In this document: in pieces, positions 33,702-43,912 of the stretch
Position numbering within the stretch: the stretch's first letter is position 1
Layout of the letters: each line of letters begins with the position of its first letter
NCBI RefSeq assembly: GCF_029813785.1
Contig: NZ_JARVKY010000005.1
Coordinates: forward strand, 331,772-395,771
DNA length: 64,000 bases
Source: Streptomyces sp. DH41
Lineage (GTDB): Bacteria; Actinomycetota; Actinomycetes; Streptomycetales; Streptomycetaceae
Direction of reading: 5' to 3'
Position numbers and translations under genes: made by a program
The notes under the pieces: generated by a model
Told to the model about the DNA's origin: nothing
The model's database searches: none
Seen by the model: only the letters and a program-made list of their open reading frames with translations

Positions 33702-35540
33702 GTGCGGCAGCGGGTGGCCACCGTTGCGTGGCGGATCGTCCTCGCGGCCGGGCTGGTGTGCGGGATCGGGCTGCTGCCGTGGCTGACGCGGACCGATCCG
33801 GCGTACACCGTTCTCAAGGCGCGGTCGGCCGAGCGTGACCCCACACCCGAGGTGCTCGCCGACATCCGCGCGCAGCTCGGGCTCGACGACGGGCCGCTGC
33901 ACCTGCTCGGACAGTGGCTCGGCGGACTCGTGCGCGGTGACGCCGGACAGTCGTGGATCTCCGGGAGCGACGTCCTGCCCGACGTGCTCCAAGCGCTCGG
34001 TGCCTCCCTGCTGCTCATGGCCGTCGCGCTCCTCGTCGCCGCCCTCACCGCCGGGCTCATCTGCGCGCGCACGCTGCGGCTGGGCGCCCGGCGGCGGCTC
34101 GGTGGGAAGCGGCGCGGCGGCAGCGCCTCCGCCGTGATCGCCTCGCTGCCCGAGTTCCTCGTCGCCTCCGTGCTCGCCACCGTCGTCGGGGTGCAGCTGG
34201 GGTGGCTGCCCGCCCTGGGGTGGTACGGGCCGCAGTGGACCGTACTGCCCGCGCTCGCCCTCGGGCTGCCCGCCGGGGCCGTGCTCGGGCGGCTGCTCGA
34301 CGATCTGCTGCCCGGCGCGTTCGGCGAACCGTGGGCGCTGGCCGCCGCCGCCCGGGGACTGACCGGACGGCGCGTCGCACGGCAGGCGTTGCGGCGGTGC
34401 GTACCCGCGTTGCTGCCCAACCTCGGGTTGTTCGTCGTCGGGCTGACCGGTGGCGCCGTCGCCGTCGAGCAGGTCTTCGACATCCCCGGGCTCGGCCGGA
34501 CCACCCTCCAGGCCGCCCTCGCCCAGGACCTGCCCGTCCTCCAGGCCGGCACCCTCGCCCTCGTGCTCCTCGCCGCGCTCGCGACCGGTGCCACCCGCGT
34601 CGCCGCCCGTCTGCTCACCGGACCCGCCCTGCGCGACGGCGCCCTCTCCTCCCTGCACCGGCCCGCCCCGCCCGCCGGCGGGCTGCTGCCCCTCCTCTAC
34701 GGCGCCGTCCTGCTCGTCGTCGTCGGGTTCGGGCTGACCCGCGATCCGCTCGCGCTCAGCACCGGGGAGCGGCTGCGTGCGCCCTCCCTCGACCATCCCT
34801 TCGGCACCGACGCCCTCGGGCGCGACCTGCTCGCCCGCGTCGGCCACGGGGCCCTGGACACGCTGCTCCTCGCGTCCGCCATCAGCGTCGCCGCGCTGCT
34901 CGCGGGCGTACTCCTCGGGCTCGTGCCCCGCGTCTCCGCGCCGCTCGTCGACACGGTCAACGCCGTCCCGCCCGTGCTCGCCGCCCTCCTCGTCACCGCC
35001 GTCGCGGGGAGCGGGGCGGCCACACCCGCGCTCGCCGTGGGCGCCGTGGCCTGGGCGCCGCTCGCCGCGCACACCTCGGCGCTGCTGCGCCAGGAACGCG
35101 CCACCCTGCACATCACCGCCACCCAAGGGCTGGGCGCGGGACGGTGGTACCTGCTGCGGCGCGAACTCCTCCCCGCCGTGCTGCCGCCCGTCCTGCGCCA
35201 CGCCCTGCTGCGGCTGCCCGGCGTCGCCCTCGCGCTCGCCTCGCTCGGCTTCCTCGGCCTGGGCGCCCAGCCGCCGTCCCCCGAGTGGGGCCTGCTCCTC
35301 GCCGAGAACCAGCCCTACGCCGAGCGCGCCCCCTGGGCCGTCCTCGCCCCCGCCGCCGTACTCGCCCTGCTCGGCGCGCTGGCCGTCACCGCGGCGGGCG
35401 GACTGCGCCGGCCGCGACGACGGGCGGGGCGACCAGCGGACCGGCGGCTTGAGCGACGGCCGGGTCGGCGGTCTCGTCGTACGGCCTCGGTCGCGGACGA
35501 CCAGCCCACCGCGGGGAAGGAACCGGCCGGAATCCGATGA
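33702..35540 (+). CDS. Fused double ABC permease (DppB-DppC type)
   Basis: 612 residues, GTG start 3 nt after the lipoprotein stop. The first half is DppB-like: N-terminal membrane segment, cytoplasmic arm, and the EAA-like loop 'FDIPGLGRTTLQAALAQD'. The second half is DppC-like: 'HPFGTDALGRDLLARVGHGA', then 'LRQERATLHITATQGLGAGR' and a C-terminal EAA loop. Both halves, normally two proteins, are one chain with about 11-12 membrane spans. No ATP-binding gene lies in this operon, so a shared ATPase encoded elsewhere must energise it. Confidence 0.85.
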   Translation: MRQRVATVAWRIVLAAGLVCGIGLLPWLTRTDPAYTVLKARSAERDPTPEVLADIRAQLGLDDGPLHLLGQWLGGLVRGDAGQSWISGSDVLPDVLQALGASLLLMAVALLVAALTAGLICARTLRLGARRRLGGKRRGGSASAVIASLPEFLVASVLATVVGVQLGWLPALGWYGPQWTVLPALALGLPAGAVLGRLLDDLLPGAFGEPWALAAAARGLTGRRVARQALRRCVPALLPNLGLFVVGLTGGAVAVEQVFDIPGLGRTTLQAALAQDLPVLQAGTLALVLLAALATGATRVAARLLTGPALRDGALSSLHRPAPPAGGLLPLLYGAVLLVVVGFGLTRDPLALSTGERLRAPSLDHPFGTDALGRDLLARVGHGALDTLLLASAISVAALLAGVLLGLVPRVSAPLVDTVNAVPPVLAALLVTAVAGSGAATPALAVGAVAWAPLAAHTSALLRQERATLHITATQGLGAGRWYLLRRELLPAVLPPVLRHALLRLPGVALALASLGFLGLGAQPPSPEWGLLLAENQPYAERAPWAVLAPAAVLALLGALAVTAAGGLRRPRRRAGRPADRRLERRPGRRSRRTASVADDQPTAGKEPAGIR

Positions 35541-36772
35541 CGCACACATCCACCGGCCGGCCCGCGAAGGTTTCCGGCGGCCGCGGTGCCCCGCTCTCCC
35601 CGCTGCTCCGCCTGCTCATCCTCACCCAACTCGCCTTCAACATCGGCTTCTTCGCCGTACTGCCCTTCCTCTCCGAGCATCTGGGCGGGGCCATCGGCAT
35701 GGCGGGGTGGCTGGTCGGGTTCGTGCTCGGGCTGCGGACCTTCAGCCAGCAGGGGCTGTTCGTGGTCGGCGGGGCGCTGGCCGACCGGTACGGCATCCGG
35801 CCCGTCGTGCTCGCCGGGTGCGTGCTGCGGATCGCCGGGTTCGCGTGGCTCGGCTTCGCCGAGCGGACCTGGGCGGTCGTCGGGGCGGTGCTGCTGATCG
35901 GGTTCGCCGCCGCGCTCTTCTCGCCGGCCGTCGAGTCCGAGGTCGCCCGGCAGGCCGTGACCTGGGAGGAGGAGGGCGGAGGGGACCGGACCCGGGTGCT
36001 CGCGCTGTTCACCGTCGCCGGGCAGGCGGGGGCGTTCGTCGGGCCGCTGCTGGGTGCCCTGCTGCTCGCCGTCGACTTCCGTACCGCGTGTCTGGCCGGG
36101 GCCGGGGTCTTCGTGCTCGTCCTCGCCGGGCACGCGTGGCTGCTGCCGCAGCACATCCCCGGGCGGGCGCGGGTCCGGGCCAGGGGCGGGGCGCGGCTGC
36201 TGCTGCGCAACCGGCGTTTCCTCGCGCTGTGCTGTGCGTACGGCGCCTATCTGCTCGCCTACAACCAGCTCTATCTGGCACTGCCCGCCGAGGTGGAGCG
36301 GGCCGCCGGTTCGCAGGCGCCGCTGGCCTGGCTGTTCGCCCTGTCCTCGCTGCTGGTGGTGACCGCGCAGTTGCCGGTGACCCGGTGGGCGGGGGAGCGG
36401 CTGGCGCCGCGCCGGTCGATGGTGGCGGGGCTGACGCTGATCGCGGCCGGCTTCGCCGTCGTTGCGCTCGCCCGGCCCGCCGGATGGACGGGGACGAGCG
36501 GGCTGGTGCCCGCCGCCGGGTTCGTCGTCCTGCTCACCCTCGGGCAGATGCTCGTCGCGCCAGTCGCCCGTGCCTGGGTGCCGGACCTCGCCGAGGAGGG
36601 GCGGCTCGGGCTGTACACGGGCGCGCTGTCCTCGGTCTCCGGGCTCATCGTGCTCGCCGGCAGCTCCGCGACCGGCCTGCTGCTGGACAGCGGGCTGCCG
36701 CCCGCCGTGCCGTGGCTGGTCCTGGCCGTCGTACCGCTGGCGGCGGTGGGGTTGCTGCCTCGGCGCCACTGA
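35537..36772 (+). CDS. MFS transporter, drug/metabolite exporter type
   Basis: 411 residues, about 12 membrane helices, overlapping the permease stop by 4 nt (ATGA). The motif A loop between helices 2 and 3 reads 'GGALADRYGIRPVVLAG' and motif C lies near 'VGPLLGALLL'. It resembles Streptomyces exporters of the DHA1/SotB type. Coupling to an ABC importer gene is unusual: uptake and export of related compounds is possible. Confidence 0.8.
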   Translation: MTHTSTGRPAKVSGGRGAPLSPLLRLLILTQLAFNIGFFAVLPFLSEHLGGAIGMAGWLVGFVLGLRTFSQQGLFVVGGALADRYGIRPVVLAGCVLRIAGFAWLGFAERTWAVVGAVLLIGFAAALFSPAVESEVARQAVTWEEEGGGDRTRVLALFTVAGQAGAFVGPLLGALLLAVDFRTACLAGAGVFVLVLAGHAWLLPQHIPGRARVRARGGARLLLRNRRFLALCCAYGAYLLAYNQLYLALPAEVERAAGSQAPLAWLFALSSLLVVTAQLPVTRWAGERLAPRRSMVAGLTLIAAGFAVVALARPAGWTGTSGLVPAAGFVVLLTLGQMLVAPVARAWVPDLAEEGRLGLYTGALSSVSGLIVLAGSSATGLLLDSGLPPAVPWLVLAVVPLAAVGLLPRRH

Positions 36773-37241
36773 GTCCTTCGGGGTTCGCCCGGCTCGGGCG
36801 GCCGCGCCGTGTCACCGCGGCCCGCGGGTCGGCGACGTGCGGATCGGCGACGTGCGGATCGGCGACGTGCGGTCGGTCCGTCGTGGTGCCGCTTCGGCGG
36901 TCGGTCCGTCGTGGTGCCGCTGCGACGAGCGGTCCGTCGTGGTGCCGTTTCGAGCGGCCCGATGTGATGAGATGCCCGGCATACGCCCAGCTCGCACCCG
37001 TACCCAAGACTTCTGTCCCTGAAGCCGCGTACCTCCGCTCGACGTTTACGCCTCGGTGCGCCAGGCGCACCGGCGGACCAGGCATTGAATGCCGTGCGTA
37101 GCGGACCGAATACTCGTGGTGAGTTCAGCTGTATGGCTGTACCGCCGCACAGACCTCTGGCCACGCACAGTGCCTCTCGGGCCCCCTTGCGTCCGGCCCG
37201 TCATGCGGGCGAGGAGGTCGCGTCTCCCTACGGAGGAGAAG
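36773..37241. repeat. Non-coding stretch with two families of short direct repeats
   Basis: Of 469 bp without a supported gene, 36827-36870 contains a 15-bp unit (GGATCGGCGACGTGC, with the first copy one base short) three times in tandem, and 36871-36951 contains CGGTCCGTCGTGGTGCCG three times with 10-13 bp between copies. A perfect palindrome, GGCATTGAATGCC, lies at 37081-37093. The stretch precedes the PLAT-like gene and could carry its promoter; no clear -35/-10 pair was found. Confidence 0.6.
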
Positions 37242-38492
37242 ATGACGGACATCACCAAGATCAGCGTCCAGTTGTACACGGCGACCGACGCGGGAGCCGG
37301 CACCGACGGGTTCGTGTACGTCGGGATCGCCGGCCGGGAGTTCCACGTGGACGCCTCCCGCAACGACTTCGAAGCCGGTGACCAGTTCACCTACATCTTC
37401 GGCGACGGCGCCAACGTCCTGGACGACGCTCGCAACGACCCGCGCCTGCCCCGGCTCGACACCGACGACGCCGACCGGTACCCCGTCTACGTCCGCTTCT
37501 CGGGCAAGGACAACGACGACGACTGGTGCCTGGAAAGGGTGACCGTCACCGTCAACCCGGGCGGCTCCGGAACGCGCACCTACGACAACCCGCGGCTCGC
37601 CGGAAGCGGAAACGACCAGAAGATCTGGCTCGGCAAGCGCTTCGGCAACACCGTCCAGCTCAGGCGCGTCTGACACACGCGTCCACCTCCCGCGCCGTGC
37701 GACGAGCCCTGCCGTCCGGTTCAAGGTTCGCGCCGGCGCCGCCGGGGCGTCGTCCCGCACCCGCGACGTCCGCCGCCACAGCCACAGCACATCCCGGCCG
37801 AAGGACCACACCAGCAGACCGAGCGCGGCCAGTACCACCCCGGCGTTCGCCGTCCGCGGCAGCAGGTCCGCGCCCGCGAGCAGCAGCAACACGCCTTGCA
37901 GCGCGGCCACCGTCTTGCGGGCCGTGCTCGGCGGCAGCGGGGCGGTCAGCCACGGCCACACGCGGGCGGCGGCGACGAACACGTAGCGCATGCCGCCGAT
38001 CAGCAGCACCCACGGGCCCAGGTCCATCGCGACGTACACGCTGAGCACCAGGATCAGGAACGCGTCGACCTCCATGTCGAAGCGGGCGCCCAGCGCCGAC
38101 GACGTGCCCGTGCGGCGGGCGACCTTGCCGTCCACGCCGTCCAGGATCAGGGCCACGGCCGTCAGGCCGACGAGGAGGGAGACGGGCGGTGCGCCGCGGA
38201 AGGAGTCCGCGACCAGGGCCGTGACCCCGCCGACCAGGGTCGCCCGGCCGAGGGTGACCCGGTTGGCCGGGCCGAAGGACGGCAGCCGGGAACGGCGCAG
38301 GGCCCGGGAGAGCACCGCCCATGACGCGAGTGCGAAGGCCAGGCCGGTCAGCCGGCCCGCGGTGCCCATGCCGAGCGCGGTACCGAGCAGCGTGAGCAGG
38401 AGGATCTGTACGGCCGCCCCCACCGCTGTCTCCTGCTGAACGGGCCTCGCGTCGTAAGCGTCGTAGGCGTCGTACGTGTTGTTCAGGGCCAC
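37125..38492 (-). CDS. CDP-alcohol phosphatidyltransferase (C-terminal limit uncertain)
   Basis: GTG start at 38492 with GGAGGG upstream. The first ~245 residues are an integral membrane enzyme with the CDP-OH-P signature DGVDGKVARRTGTSSALGARFDMEVD split over two quoted stretches: DGVDGKVARRTG and GARFDMEVDAF, i.e. the D-G-x2-A-R-x8-G-x3-D-x3-D pattern. It joins an alcohol to a CDP-activated lipid or polyol. No stop occurs until 37125, so the frame runs through the antisense of the PLAT-like gene for 180 more codons. That part has antisense-like composition and is probably not conserved; a frameshift or a real missed stop near 37,690 is possible. It is divergent from the dehydrogenase-led operon. 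Confidence 0.65.
   Translation of the reverse strand: MALNNTYDAYDAYDARPVQQETAVGAAVQILLLTLLGTALGMGTAGRLTGLAFALASWAVLSRALRRSRLPSFGPANRVTLGRATLVGGVTALVADSFRGAPPVSLLVGLTAVALILDGVDGKVARRTGTSSALGARFDMEVDAFLILVLSVYVAMDLGPWVLLIGGMRYVFVAAARVWPWLTAPLPPSTARKTVAALQGVLLLLAGADLLPRTANAGVVLAALGLLVWSFGRDVLWLWRRTSRVRDDAPAAPARTLNRTAGLVARRGRWTRVSDAPELDGVAEALAEPDLLVVSASGEPRVVVGARSGAARVDGDGHPFQAPVVVVVLAREADVDGVPVGVVGVEPGQARVVASVVQDVGAVAEDVGELVTGFEVVAGGVHVELPAGDPDVHEPVGAGSRVGRRVQLDADLGDVRHLLLRRETRPPRPHDGPDARGPERHCAWPEVCAAVQPYS
37242..37673 (+). CDS. PLAT/LH2-like beta-sandwich protein
   Basis: 143 residues from ATG 37242, preceded by GGAGGAG at optimal distance. Opening 'ISVQLYTATDAGAGTDGFVYV' and 'VHVDASRNDFEAGD'-like residues, the central 'DDDWCLERVTVTVNP' and the closing basic strand follow the PLAT (lipoxygenase homology) pattern, a Ca2+/lipid-binding fold. 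Strong GC3 bias confirms the frame. No signal peptide. It is fully antisense to the formal 3' extension of the phosphatidyltransferase gene. Function unknown; a lipid-interacting protein fits the neighbour. Confidence 0.6.
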   Translation: MTDITKISVQLYTATDAGAGTDGFVYVGIAGREFHVDASRNDFEAGDQFTYIFGDGANVLDDARNDPRLPRLDTDDADRYPVYVRFSGKDNDDDWCLERVTVTVNPGGSGTRTYDNPRLAGSGNDQKIWLGKRFGNTVQLRRV

Positions 38493-38601
38493 CGAACACC
38501 CTCCGGCCGAGTGACAGAGTCGATCAACGCCGCTACCTTGTGCGCGGCTCGTGCATCCCTCGGTACGTGGGCGGCTTCCCGATCGTTCAGGAGGACATCC
38601 G

Positions 38602-39588
38602 ATGACAGGCACCGCATGTGCGTTCTGGCTCGACTCGCCCGGCCGGGGCGTGATCCGCGAGGTGCGGCTGCCCGAGCCGGGGGCGGGTGACGTGCTCGTG
38701 CGCACGCTCTTCAGCGGCGTCAGCCGGGGCACGGAGACGCTCGTCTTCCGCGGCCGGGTGCCGGAGAGCCAGTACGCGGCGATGCGCGCGCCGTTCCAGG
38801 AGGGCGACTTCCCGGGGCCGGTGAAGTACGGCTACCTCAACGTGGGTGTGGTGGAGGCGGGGCCGCGGGAGCTCGTCGGCAGGACCGTCTTCTGCCTGTA
38901 CCCGCACCAGACGCGCTACGTCGTCCCGGCCGCCGCCGTCACCCCGGTACCGCCGGCCGTCCCTGCCGGGCGGGCCGTGCTCGCCGGCACCGTCGAGACC
39001 GCCGTGAACGCGCTGTGGGACGCGGCGCCCCTGGTCGGCGACCGGATCGCCGTGGTCGGCGGCGGCATGGTCGGCTGCTCGGTGGCCGCGCTGCTGGCCC
39101 GTTTCCCGGGCGTCCGCGTCCAGTTGGTCGACGCCGACCCGGACCGGGCGAAGGTCGCCGACGCGCTGGGCGTCGGCTTCGCGTCCCCCGCCGACGCCCT
39201 CGACGGCCTCGATCTCGTCGTGCACGCCAGTGCGACGGAAGCGGGCCTCGCCCGGTCACTGGAGCTGCTGCGGCCCGAGGGCACCGTCGTCGAACTGAGC
39301 TGGTACGGCGACCGGCGCGTCACCCTCCCGCTCGGCGAGGCCTTCCACTCCCGCCGTCTGACCCTGCGCGGCAGCCAGGTCGGCACCGTCTCCCCGGCGC
39401 GCGGCGCCACCCGCACCTACGCCGACCGGCTCGCCCTCGCCCTCGACCTGCTCGCCGACCCTGCGCTGGACGCGCTCGTCACCGGCGAGTCCGCGTTCAC
39501 GGAACTGCCGGACATCATGCCGGGGTTGGCGTCCGGTGAGATCCCCGCCCTCTGCCACCGGATCGGCTACGCCGGGGACGACCACTGA
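38602..39588 (+). CDS. MDR-family dehydrogenase without catalytic-zinc cysteine
   Basis: 328 residues from ATG 38602 (AGGAGG 6 nt upstream). Medium-chain dehydrogenase fold with the Rossmann motif '[16 protein letters not shown]' near residue 145 and an acidic end of beta-2 (LVDADPDRA), which favours NAD(H). At the place where zinc alcohol dehydrogenases carry the catalytic Cys the sequence is [10 protein letters not shown], like BchC-type relatives, so no catalytic zinc is expected. First gene of an eight-gene cluster with PTPS, glycosyltransferase, methyltransferase, creatininase and GCH II homologues. Confidence 0.8.
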   Translation: MTGTACAFWLDSPGRGVIREVRLPEPGAGDVLVRTLFSGVSRGTETLVFRGRVPESQYAAMRAPFQEGDFPGPVKYGYLNVGVVEAGPRELVGRTVFCLYPHQTRYVVPAAAVTPVPPAVPAGRAVLAGTVETAVNALWDAAPLVGDRIAVVGGGMVGCSVAALLARFPGVRVQLVDADPDRAKVADALGVGFASPADALDGLDLVVHASATEAGLARSLELLRPEGTVVELSWYGDRRVTLPLGEAFHSRRLTLRGSQVGTVSPARGATRTYADRLALALDLLADPALDALVTGESAFTELPDIMPGLASGEIPALCHRIGYAGDDH

Positions 39589-39664
39589 GGCGGTACCAAG
39601 TCATCGGCGCCTGACCTTGAGAAAGAGGGGCGGCCGCTGAACACGGGAGGGCACCCGGCCGTAA

Positions 39665-41330
<1,666 letters not shown>

Positions 41331-41334
<4 letters not shown>

Positions 41335-42686
41335 GGAAATCGACGGCACCGGCCGCGGGAGCCGTCCCGGCCCAGCCCGGCCCGCAGGACTCCCCCGAGA
41401 CCGCGCACGGCATGATCCCCGGCGCCGGCCCGACCGACGTCCCGCCAGTCGAACGGTCGGACGTCCCGCCAGTCGAACGGTCGGACGTCCCGCCAGTCGA
41501 ACGGTCGGACGGCCAGTCTGCCGAGCGGTCGGGCGGCCCGACCGTTGAGCGGCCGGGCGGCCTGCCCGTGGTGCGGCCGGGCGGCCTGCCCGTGGTGCGG
41601 CCGGGCGGCCTGCCCGTGGTGCGGTCGGGCGGCCTGCCCGTGGTGCGGTCGGGCGGCCTGCCCGTGGTGCGGTCGGGCGGCCTGCCCGTGGTGCGGTCGG
41701 GCGGCCTGCCCGTGGTGCGGTCGGACGACCCGCCCGTGGTGCGGTCGGACGACCCGCCCGCCGAGCAGCTCACCGACCGCCCCGGGCAGCCCTCGGCGGA
41801 GCGCGCCACCCTCCGTCTCCGCGAGGCTCCCGGGCATCCCGGCGAACCCGGCGAATCCCCGCGCTACGCGCCCGAGTGGCTGCGGCTTCGGGAGAACGCC
41901 GATGCCGCCGCGCGGGCGCACGACCTGCTCGACCCGCTGCGGATCCGCCTCGCCAACCTGCCGCGGCGGGTGGACGGGCTGGTCGTGCACGACGTGGGCT
42001 GCGGCACCGGCTCGATGGGACGCTGGCTCGCCCCGCTGCTCGACGGCGCCCAGCACTGGGTGCTGCACGACCGCGACCCGTACCTCCTGCACTTCGCCGC
42101 GGTCGCCGCCCCGCGGTCGGCCGCCGACGGCAGCCGCGTCACGGTCGAGACACGGCGCGGCGACCTGGCCCGTCTCACCCCGGACGCGCTGACCGGGGCC
42201 GCACTGGTGACGGCGTCCGCGCTGCTCGACGTCCTCACCGCCGAGGAGGTCGAGGCGCTCGCCGCCACCTGCGCCTCGGCCGGCTGCCCCGCCCTGCTGA
42301 CCCTCTCCGTCGCCGGGCGCGTCGACCTCACCCCCGCCCACCCCCTGGACGCCGAGATCGCCGAGGCGTTCAACGACCACCAGCGGCGCACCGGCATGCT
42401 CGGTCCGGACGCGGTCACCGCGGCGACCGAGGCCTTCGCCGGGCACGGCGCCACCGTACGGGCGCACCCCAGCCCCTGGCGGCTGGGCCCCGGCGAGGCC
42501 GCGCTCACCGGGCAGTGGCTGCGGGGCTGGGTCGGCGCGGCCGTCGAACAGCGCCCGGAACTGCGTGAACGGGCCGGCCGGTACCTGGACGAGCGCCTCG
42601 CGGCCTGTGCGGCGGGCGAGTTGCGCGTCGTCGTCCACCACACCGACCTGCTGGCGCTGTGCCGGCCGACGGGCGGGGACCGGTGA
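41331..42686 (+). CDS. SAM-dependent methyltransferase with N-terminal 8-residue repeats
   Basis: 451 residues; ATG overlaps the previous stop (ATGA). Residues about 36-139 are 13 perfect-length 8-residue repeats (DVPPVERS, GGLPVVRS and variants). The catalytic domain begins near residue 180 ('YAPEWLRLRENADAAARAHD') with the SAM loop HDVGCGTGSMGRWLAP. The Class I Rossmann fold continues to 'LGPGEAALTGQWLRGWVG'. The repeat is proline-rich and probably a disordered spacer. It precedes the membrane protein, whose GTG overlaps its stop. Confidence 0.8.
41436..41747 (+). repeat. 13-copy 24-bp coding minisatellite
   Basis: Thirteen units of exactly 24 bp: three near-identical (DVPPVERS), two intermediate, then seven of the GGLPVVR(P/S) type and one DDPPVVRS. 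Period is conserved through the whole array so the frame is kept, consistent with slippage-driven expansion within the methyltransferase gene. Confidence 0.95.
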
Positions 42687-43912
42687 GCGCACCGACGGCA
42701 CCGGCGAGGGCCTTGCCTGCGGCGGCCGTACGCCGGGACACCACGACGACCGGCGGCAATCCGCCCGGCGACCGTCCCGGTGGCCCTCCCGGTGGCCCTC
42801 CCGGCGGCCCTCCCAGCGCTCCGACCCGCCGCCGCGCCCTGCGCGCCCGTCTGGGCAGCCTCGCCGGCACCGCCATCCTCGCCGTACTCCTGTGGCGGAC
42901 GGGGACCGGTGTCCTCCTGGACGGTCTGCGCCGGATCGACGTGCCCACGCTGCTGGCGGCGCTCGGGATCGGGCTGGTCACCACGGTGTTCAGCGCCTGG
43001 CGCTGGGCCCTGGTGGCCCGGGGACTGCGCATCCGGCTGCCGCTCGGCCCGGCCGTCACCGACTACTACCGCGCCCTGTTCCTCAACGCCGCCCTCCCCG
43101 GCGGCGTCCTCGGTGACGTGCACCGCGCCGTACGGCACGGACGGAGCGCGGGCGACCTGGGGCGCGGCGTGCGGGCCGTGGTCCTCGAACGCGCCGCCGG
43201 GCAGCTCGTGTTGATCGGCGTCGGAGGCGCGGTGCTGCTCACGATGCCGTCTCCCGTGCTGGCCGGGGCCCGGCACATCGCACCGCTCGTGGGAGCGGCC
43301 GTACTCGGCGCGCTCGCCGTCGTCCTCGCCCTGCGCATGAACCGGGCGCCCGCGCGCCGAGGCCCAGGCCCAGGCCGGGAACCCGGAGCCCTGCGGACGG
43401 CGCTCGGCGAGGCGCGTGAAGGGCTGCTGTCCCGGCGCGACCTGCCGTGGATCGCCGTGTCGTCCGTCGTCGTACTGGCCGGGCACCTCACGATGTTCGT
43501 CCTCGCCGCCCGGGTGGCCGGCAGCGGTGCCTCCGTCGCCGTACTGACGCCGCTGGCCGTGCTGGCGCTGCTCGCCATGGGGTTGCCGCTGAACGTCGGC
43601 GGCTGGGGGCCCCGGGAGGGCGTCACCGCCTGGGCGTTCGGCGCGGCCGGGCTGGGAGCGGGCACCGGGCTGGGCGTTGCCGTGGTCTACGGGGTGCTCA
43701 GCCTCGCGGCGAGCCTGCCCGGCGTCGTCGTGCTCGTCGTCCGCCGGTACGCGGGTCCGCGGCCCGGCTCCGAGCCGCGCGCCCGACGGAGCCTACCCGT
43801 GCTCACCGTCCGGCACGCCGACCGGCACCGACGTCAGCAGCGAGAAACACGCGCCGAAGGAATCCGCGAGACTCCCCAGCAGTTCCCTCCCCTTTTCCGC
43901 AGAACCCAGTGA
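42683..43912 (+). CDS. Flippase-like membrane protein (LPG synthase TM / UPF0104 family)
   Basis: 409 residues from GTG 42683, overlapping the methyltransferase stop (GTGA). A Pro/Gly-rich N-terminus with short repeats (PGGPPGG) is followed by about 8-9 hydrophobic spans. Family hallmarks are 'YYRALFLNAALPGGVLGDVHR', the basic 'VLERAAGQLVLIG' and late 'NVGGWGPREGVTAWAFGAAG'. Related proteins are the membrane part of lysyl-phosphatidylglycerol synthases and lipid-linked sugar exporters; no aminoacyl-transferase domain is present. It may move a lipid-linked product of this cluster. Its last 120 bp overlap the tail of the convergent creatininase gene. Confidence 0.75.
   Translation: MSAPTAPARALPAAAVRRDTTTTGGNPPGDRPGGPPGGPPGGPPSAPTRRRALRARLGSLAGTAILAVLLWRTGTGVLLDGLRRIDVPTLLAALGIGLVTTVFSAWRWALVARGLRIRLPLGPAVTDYYRALFLNAALPGGVLGDVHRAVRHGRSAGDLGRGVRAVVLERAAGQLVLIGVGGAVLLTMPSPVLAGARHIAPLVGAAVLGALAVVLALRMNRAPARRGPGPGREPGALRTALGEAREGLLSRRDLPWIAVSSVVVLAGHLTMFVLAARVAGSGASVAVLTPLAVLALLAMGLPLNVGGWGPREGVTAWAFGAAGLGAGTGLGVAVVYGVLSLAASLPGVVVLVVRRYAGPRPGSEPRARRSLPVLTVRHADRHRRQQRETRAEGIRETPQQFPPLFRRTQ

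Noticed and set aside
31071..35549. A 1,492-codon open frame on the - strand over the GNAT/ABC genes
   Set aside because: Low-complexity Gly/Pro/Glu-rich translation with no motif, antisense to clear transporter and acetyltransferase genes.
41436..41747. Possible CRISPR-like array
   Set aside because: Units are contiguous 24-bp tandem copies without spacers and keep a coding frame.
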